Below the pieces are notes generated by a model. It searched no databases. It worked only from the letters and a program-made list of their open reading frames with translations, and was not told the DNA's origin. A stretch of DNA of 38,850 nt from Muribaculaceae bacterium (lineage in GTDB: Bacteria > Bacteroidota > Bacteroidia > Bacteroidales > Muribaculaceae): NCBI GenBank assembly GCA_017399915.1, contig JAFQAS010000009.1:1-38850 (forward strand), given 5' to 3'. Position numbers and translations under genes: made by a program. Positions 33,003-38,850 of the stretch are shown here, piece by piece. Each line of letters begins with the position of its first letter. The stretch's first letter is position 1.

Positions 33003-33032
33003 CACTTTAATATAGAATTCAAATTTTATTAA

Positions 33033-34646
<1,614 letters not shown>

Positions 34647-34684
34647 GAATCTAATTAATTATTAATCATTTTATATCTCATTTA

Positions 34685-36793
34685 ATGGACAAAAACAATC
34701 TTCTTGGGTTTCTTTTGATGGGAGCTGTCATCTTCGGGTTTATGTATATAAATCAAGACCCCGAAAAAAATGCTGCCGCAAAAAAAGCTCAGAACGAAAC
34801 AGCCCAAACAACAAACTCTACAGCCGAAAGCGCCATTGTGGTTGACTCGTTATCAAGCGATCAAATCAACAAGCTCACAGCGATGGTTAAGACTGCCGGT
34901 GAGGCTCAAAAAGATGGTTCATACACTCTTGCAACAAACGGCATGGATCTTCGTTGCGACTCTTCTAAAGTGTCGGGAACAATCAATGTCAACAACACAA
35001 CTGTAGACATCACTAAAATCATTGCAAATAAAACCGATGAACTTCCTAAGCAAGTGGCCAAAGCTGCTGTTGATACTCTCATCTCTTCAATCAATCGTTT
35101 CAACTCTTATGGCAACTTTGCCAAATATATGAGTGGCAAAAGTGACACCCTCACTCTTCAAAACGATGTAATGAAGGTGGATTTATCTACCAAAGGAGGT
35201 AAAATCGCAAAGGTAACTCTAAAGAAATACGACACCTACGTTTCAGGCGACACTGCCAATGTAGTGCCTTATAATGGAGCTACCGACTATTATTCATTCT
35301 CACTCCCTGCCGGAGCCAACTACATCGAAAGTAGCGACCTCAACTTCAATGCCGTTCAAGAAAACGACAGCACTATTTTGATGAAGCTTAACCTCGATGG
35401 TGGGGCAATGTGGGGTATTCGTTACACCCTTGCCAAAGGTGATAGCTATATCGTGAAAATGGATATTGTGCAAGATAAAATCGAAAATGTATTTGCCCCA
35501 AACATGGCCGATATGACCATGACTTGGCACCAAAAAATGGCGCGCAACGAAAAAGGTAAAACATTTGAAGAACGTAATAGCACAATATACTACAAATATA
35601 TAGGAGAAGGCCCCGACTACTTAACCGAATCGGGCGACCAAAGCGAAGAGCTTGAACAAGAATTGAGATGGATTTCATTTAAAAATCAATTCTTCTCAAG
35701 CGTGATGGTGCCAAAAACATCAATCAAACGTGCTTCGGTGTCAACCAAAGACATTAAAGACCAACCCGGATATCTTAAAGAGCTCGATGTAAAAGATGCT
35801 ATAATAGCCTATAGCACAAAGAATAGCAATCCGGCTTCGTTTGATATGATCTTCACCCCTAACCTCTACCCTCTACTTTCGAGCTATGATGACAAAGTGG
35901 CCACTCAAGATGACCTCGAGTTAACTCGTTTGATTCCTCTTGGTTGGGGTTTATTCCGCTGGATTAACACCTATCTCATCATTCCGGTATTCAACTTCCT
36001 CGGCGGATTTATTTCTAACTACGGTATTATCATATTGTTGTTGACCATATTCGTGAAGCTCATTCTCTTCCCATTCACATATAAGAGCTATATGTCGCAA
36101 GCGAAGATGAGAGTATTGGCTCCCGAAATCAAAGAAATCAACGACAAATATCCTAACAAGGAAGATGCAATGATTAAGCAACAAAAAACCATGGAGCTTT
36201 ATAGCAAGGCCGGTGCAAGTCCGTTCTCTGGCTGTCTGCCCATGTTGTTGCAAATGCCTATCCTCATTGCAATGTTCACATTCTTCCCTTCATGCATTGA
36301 ATTGCGTGGACAATCATTCCTTTGGGCGACCGACCTATCGGCTCCTGATGCGATTGTTTCATGGTCGGCACAAATTCCATTCATCACAAACTACTTTGGC
36401 AACCATGTGAGTCTATTCTGCTTGTTGATGACTATCACCAACATCATCTACACTCGCATCAATATGCAAAACCAACCCGGTGGCGCATCAATGCCCGGTA
36501 TGAAATGGATGATGTATCTCATGCCTGTGATGTTCTTGTTCTTCTTCAACGACTATGCTTCAGGTTTGAGCTACTACTATTTCCTTTCTCTCTTGATTAC
36601 AATTATTCAAACATATGCTTGTCGTCATATGATTGATGAACAGAAAGTGAGAGCCGAAATGCTTGCCAACGCTAAGAAACCTCGCAAAAAAACAGGATTC
36701 ATGGCTCGTCTTGAAGAAGCTCAACGCAAACAACAAGCTATGCTTCGCGAGCAACAAAAACAACAAGCAAAAGCTAAGAAAAATCGCAGATAA
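34685..36793 (+). CDS. yidC: membrane protein insertase YidC (long Gram-negative form)
   Basis: This 702-residue protein has an N-terminal membrane anchor (about 6-22), a large periplasmic beta-domain (about 100-400) and a C-terminal insertase core of five membrane helices. The core includes 'NYGIIILLLTIFVKLILFP', 'SPFSGCLPMLLQMPILIAMF' and 'LMPVMFLFFFNDYASGLSYYY'. The protein ends in a basic Gln/Lys/Arg-rich cytoplasmic tail. It inserts and folds inner-membrane proteins with SecYEG or alone. The N-terminal linker is rich in Ala, Thr and Asn. It is second in the pyrG-yidC unit, followed by a strong terminator. Confidence 0.97.
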   Translation: MDKNNLLGFLLMGAVIFGFMYINQDPEKNAAAKKAQNETAQTTNSTAESAIVVDSLSSDQINKLTAMVKTAGEAQKDGSYTLATNGMDLRCDSSKVSGTINVNNTTVDITKIIANKTDELPKQVAKAAVDTLISSINRFNSYGNFAKYMSGKSDTLTLQNDVMKVDLSTKGGKIAKVTLKKYDTYVSGDTANVVPYNGATDYYSFSLPAGANYIESSDLNFNAVQENDSTILMKLNLDGGAMWGIRYTLAKGDSYIVKMDIVQDKIENVFAPNMADMTMTWHQKMARNEKGKTFEERNSTIYYKYIGEGPDYLTESGDQSEELEQELRWISFKNQFFSSVMVPKTSIKRASVSTKDIKDQPGYLKELDVKDAIIAYSTKNSNPASFDMIFTPNLYPLLSSYDDKVATQDDLELTRLIPLGWGLFRWINTYLIIPVFNFLGGFISNYGIIILLLTIFVKLILFPFTYKSYMSQAKMRVLAPEIKEINDKYPNKEDAMIKQQKTMELYSKAGASPFSGCLPMLLQMPILIAMFTFFPSCIELRGQSFLWATDLSAPDAIVSWSAQIPFITNYFGNHVSLFCLLMTITNIIYTRINMQNQPGGASMPGMKWMMYLMPVMFLFFFNDYASGLSYYYFLSLLITIIQTYACRHMIDEQKVRAEMLANAKKPRKKTGFMARLEEAQRKQQAMLREQQKQQAKAKKNRR

Positions 36794-36830
36794 CAAATCG
36801 ACAACTTGATTTTTCAAATATCATTCAATA

Positions 36831-36868
36831 AAAAATCCCTCGACAAAAAAATCGAGGGATTTTTTATT
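36831..36868 (+). terminator. terminator after yidC
   Basis: AAAAATCCCTCGA (36831-36843) pairs perfectly with TCGAGGGATTTTT (36852-36864) around an 8-nt A-rich loop, followed by further T. Confidence 0.93.
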
Positions 36869-36911
36869 TTATTAATATTTGTGTGCAGTACGTGTTGCCC
36901 AACCTCAGTCC

Positions 36912-36919
36912 TATATTTG
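36912..36919 (+). promoter_or_regulatory. -7 element before the 24-codon ORF
   Basis: TATATTTG is a perfect TAnnTTTG located 32 nt before the small ORF start. A -33 TTTG at the right distance is not evident. Confidence 0.45.
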
Positions 36920-36951
36920 CAATAGAATTTTAAACCTTAATTATTATATAT

Positions 36952-37026
36952 ATGTTATTCGCGATTTGTGTATTTATTTGGCTTGCAGGTGACGTTTTCG
37001 GACAAATGACCGGCCATCGCAACTAA
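36952..37026 (+). CDS. candidate 24-residue single-helix membrane microprotein
   Basis: ATG to TAA encodes 24 residues: a hydrophobic start (MLFAICVFIWLAG) and a short polar end (MTGHRN). This is one possible membrane helix with a cytoplasmic or periplasmic tail. It occupies the 311-bp gap between yidC and the GlmU-like gene and has its own TATATTTG element upstream and a perfect hairpin with T-rich tail 54 nt downstream, so an independent short transcript is plausible. Small single-helix proteins often associate with membrane complexes, but I recognise no family. The alternative is a non-coding transcript. Confidence 0.4.
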   Translation: MLFAICVFIWLAGDVFGQMTGHRN

Positions 37027-37079
37027 ACGCTTACTTTTTGTTCTTTTTTTTCATACTTTTCGTTATTGATTTGACTGCA

Positions 37080-37110
37080 AATAGCACCCCATTTGGGTGC
37101 TATTTTATTT
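37080..37110 (+). terminator. terminator downstream of the small ORF
   Basis: AATAGCACCC (37080-37089) pairs with GGGTGCTATT (37095-37104) around CATTT, followed by TTATTT on the plus strand. The minus-strand side lacks a strong T run, although the GlmU-like gene ends at 37105. Confidence 0.8.
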
Positions 37111-38301
37111 ATAGTTATCGGCAATGGCATGGATTGATTCGAATATGCGCATATCCACCTCGGTCAATTCCATTCCGCGACGCGCCATCATTCGGCGTGC
37201 GATGTCAAAGAATTTTGTCAACGGCACATCGGTAAAACCACTTACGCTACCTTCACTAAATGAAGCCACGAAGTTACGAGGGAAACCTGCTCCATGTATA
37301 TTTACCCCCACACCAAGCACCGTTGCTGTGTTAAACATACAGTTGATTCCCGATTTAGAATGATCACCCATAATCAGTCCACAAAATTGCAAACCTGTGT
37401 GCAAAAAGCGATGAGCAGGATAATTCCACAACTTAATCTCGGTATAATCATTCTTGAGATTTGAAGCAGTAGAGCCGCCTCCTATATTACACCACTCTCC
37501 TATCACGGCATTACCAAGAAATCCGTCGTGAGCCTTGTTGGAGTAGCCCATCATCACCACATTATTCACCTCTCCGCCCACTTTGCAATAAGGACCTAAG
37601 GTTGTGGCACCATACACTCGCGCGCCCATATTTATCACGGCATGCTCACACAACGCAATGGGGCCTCGCAAACAACTGCCTTCCATCACCTCGGCATCAC
37701 GCCCCACATAGATAGGTCCGTTTTTCACATTGAGCATAGCACCTTCCACCACGGCTCCCTCCTCTATAAATATCATAGGGTTGCCATTAGTATCGATAGG
37801 CGTACCGATAATAGTATTTGTATCGCTCAATGGCTGACTTGCGCGACCACGAGTGAGCAAAGCAAAATCCTCAACTATGCCACGATGATTTTGCATAAAA
37901 ATATCATATAGCATCGAAATCGAGAGGCAATCTTCGTCACACACAATCTCTTTAACAAAGTTACGTGAATTAAAGTCCTCCATACTGCCACGGAAAGCCA
38001 TCAACTCACCTTTTGGCGACATCAAAGCCTCGCCTTGATTCAATGCCATGATACCCGTCACAAGCGACTCCGTTGGGCATATATTCCCAGCCACAAATAT
38101 GTTGTCATCAGCAACTATTGTGGGATATTTTTCTTGAAGATAATCAACCGTAAGATAGGAATAAGCACTTTCAAGCACACGTTCCCACTTCTCACGAATA
38201 GTAAGTATCCCCACTCTCAAATCGGGCACCGGACGAGTAAACGTCATCGGCAACAAATTCTCACGCACCTCTGCGGCATCAAAAAGTATAATATTACGCA
38301 T
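37105..38301 (-). CDS. GlmU-like nucleotidyltransferase/acyltransferase (alternative bacterial GlmU family)
   Basis: With the ATG at 38301 the protein has 398 residues starting 'MRNIILFDAAEVRENLLPMT'. An in-frame ATG at 38325 is rejected because the promoter -7 box overlaps it. The N-terminal half is a diverged nucleotidyltransferase-type domain ('TRPVPDLRVGILTIREKWE'). The C-terminal half (about 180-330) is a left-handed beta-helix of hexapeptide repeats ('MLNVKNGPIYVGRDAEV', 'NNVVMMGYSNKAHDGFLG', 'GEWCNIGGGS'). This matches the Bacteroidota GlmU-like family thought to supply UDP-N-acetylglucosamine for cell-wall and LPS synthesis. The family call is good; the exact activities are from family knowledge and untested here. 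Confidence 0.85.
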   Translation of the reverse strand: MRNIILFDAAEVRENLLPMTFTRPVPDLRVGILTIREKWERVLESAYSYLTVDYLQEKYPTIVADDNIFVAGNICPTESLVTGIMALNQGEALMSPKGELMAFRGSMEDFNSRNFVKEIVCDEDCLSISMLYDIFMQNHRGIVEDFALLTRGRASQPLSDTNTIIGTPIDTNGNPMIFIEEGAVVEGAMLNVKNGPIYVGRDAEVMEGSCLRGPIALCEHAVINMGARVYGATTLGPYCKVGGEVNNVVMMGYSNKAHDGFLGNAVIGEWCNIGGGSTASNLKNDYTEIKLWNYPAHRFLHTGLQFCGLIMGDHSKSGINCMFNTATVLGVGVNIHGAGFPRNFVASFSEGSVSGFTDVPLTKFFDIARRMMARRGMELTEVDMRIFESIHAIADNYK

Positions 38302-38322
38302 AAATCTCTTAATTTTACACTG

Positions 38323-38330
38323 CAAAGGTA
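38323..38330 (-). promoter_or_regulatory. -7 element of the GlmU-like gene
   Basis: The minus strand reads TACCTTTG 21 nt before the ATG at 38301. The -33 element is weak. Confidence 0.55.
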
Positions 38331-38531
38331 ATAATTATAACTCAACCGAAAAACTATATCCCTTCTATTTTGTCTCCAACTAAAATACAAAAATTGAAAC
38401 GTTCTCTCAAGATTATCAGCAAATAAACAATCAGAGCCCATTTACTTATCAAATATAGCAACTGATTATCTCTGAGTTCGTGTCACCCACGAGGCACAAT
38501 GAGATTAATTGTTTTTGTTTCCATAAAAAAA

Positions 38532-38568
38532 AGAATGTTACTTTACCACGAAGGTACAGTAACATTCT
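38532..38568 (-). terminator. strong terminator after the XRE regulator gene
   Basis: AGAATGTTACT (38532-38542) pairs with AGTAACATTCT (38558-38568), with an inner TACC/GGTA extension. On the minus strand the hairpin is followed by eight T. The gap 38331-38531 otherwise holds only a small 5-bp hairpin (38478-38492) and AT-rich DNA. Confidence 0.9.
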
Positions 38569-38588
38569 CTATGCGTAAAAGACAAAAA

Positions 38589-38850
38589 TTAATCTACTAA
38601 ATCAAGTTGCATAACAGTAATCCCCAAGGCACATTCAATTTTAGCCAATGTTTCAAGTGAAAGGTTTTCACTCCCTTTCAAAATTTTGGAAATGTATTGC
38701 TGACTGCAATCCATACGCTCTGCTAATTGCTTTTGCGTAATACCATCAGCCTCCATTTTATCAAGCATACGCATAGCAATATTTTGAGAGTAGCGAAGCC
38801 ATTCCTTGTTCGCTTTTCTCTTCTCAGCCTCCTCACGCCATCTTGAAGGA
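38589..38850 (-). CDS. XRE-family helix-turn-helix regulator (5' partial, runs off the window)
   Basis: The frame stays open on the minus strand to base 38850, so the ATG at 38774 is probably internal. Upstream in frame reads 'WREEAEKRKANKEWLRYSQ', a helical segment common in Bacteroidota antitoxin-like XRE proteins. The HTH is clear: 'ITQKQLAERMDCSQQYISKI' followed by 'ENLSLETLAKIECALGITV'. It probably binds DNA as a dimer. The family includes HigA-like antitoxins placed after a toxin gene, but any partner would be beyond the right edge. A strong terminator follows the stop. Confidence 0.85.
   Translation of the reverse strand, partial: PSRWREEAEKRKANKEWLRYSQNIAMRMLDKMEADGITQKQLAERMDCSQQYISKILKGSENLSLETLAKIECALGITVMQLDLVD

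Noticed and set aside
38500-38603. Short plus-strand ORF reading through the terminator hairpin
   Set aside because: It runs across the terminator and the end of the XRE gene, is basic and low-complexity, and has no promoter.

Overview
The window looks like a chromosomal segment of a gut-type member of Bacteroidales (Bacteroidota), with one end of an integrated phage at its left edge. Three things support this. There are several promoters of the Bacteroidota form (TTTG, about 20 nt, TAnnTTTG). There is a complete type IX secretion (Por/Gld) gene set with two candidate cargo proteins carrying C-terminal sorting domains. Bacteroidota-type versions of PurB, YidC, an alternative GlmU-like enzyme and a VOR-type oxidoreductase are also present. 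A Muribaculaceae-like host is plausible, but the sequence alone does not prove it.

Layout. Positions 1-5160 are phage-derived: the C-terminal part of a tail tape-measure protein, an overlapping tail protein, then a convergent tyrosine recombinase. The recombinase lies next to two tandem identical tRNA-Val(UAC) genes, and the nearer tRNA 3' end is the likely attachment site. Next come purB, a secreted two-CBM alpha-amylase (minus), and fabF with acpP (minus).

The centre (11.5-23.6 kb) is the most interesting part. A hybrid histidine kinase (HK-REC-Hpt) and an NtrC-type sigma-54 activator are followed by an array of TCCACAC sites, a near-consensus sigma-54 promoter, and a gene for a small exported repeat protein with a DSxxPDT-like motif. 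Immediately downstream is a contiguous porT-porP-gldK-gldL-gldM-gldN operon. The arrangement suggests a dedicated two-component/sigma-54 circuit driving an undescribed cell-envelope repeat protein beside the T9SS machinery. The link to T9SS is inference from position only.

The right part holds a double-domain glycosyltransferase (minus), a four-gene 2-oxoacid:ferredoxin oxidoreductase operon, and an AT-rich membrane acyltransferase whose 5' end appears frameshifted by a 4-bp tandem duplication. Then come a DUF554 membrane protein, a large choice-of-anchor-J/T9SS-sorted surface protein (minus), pyrG-yidC, a candidate 24-codon membrane microprotein gene with its own promoter and terminator, a GlmU-like nucleotidyltransferase/acyltransferase (minus), and a partial XRE regulator running off the right edge.

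Most convergent gene pairs are separated by strong bidirectional-looking hairpin terminators. No CRISPR array, rRNA or insertion sequence was seen.
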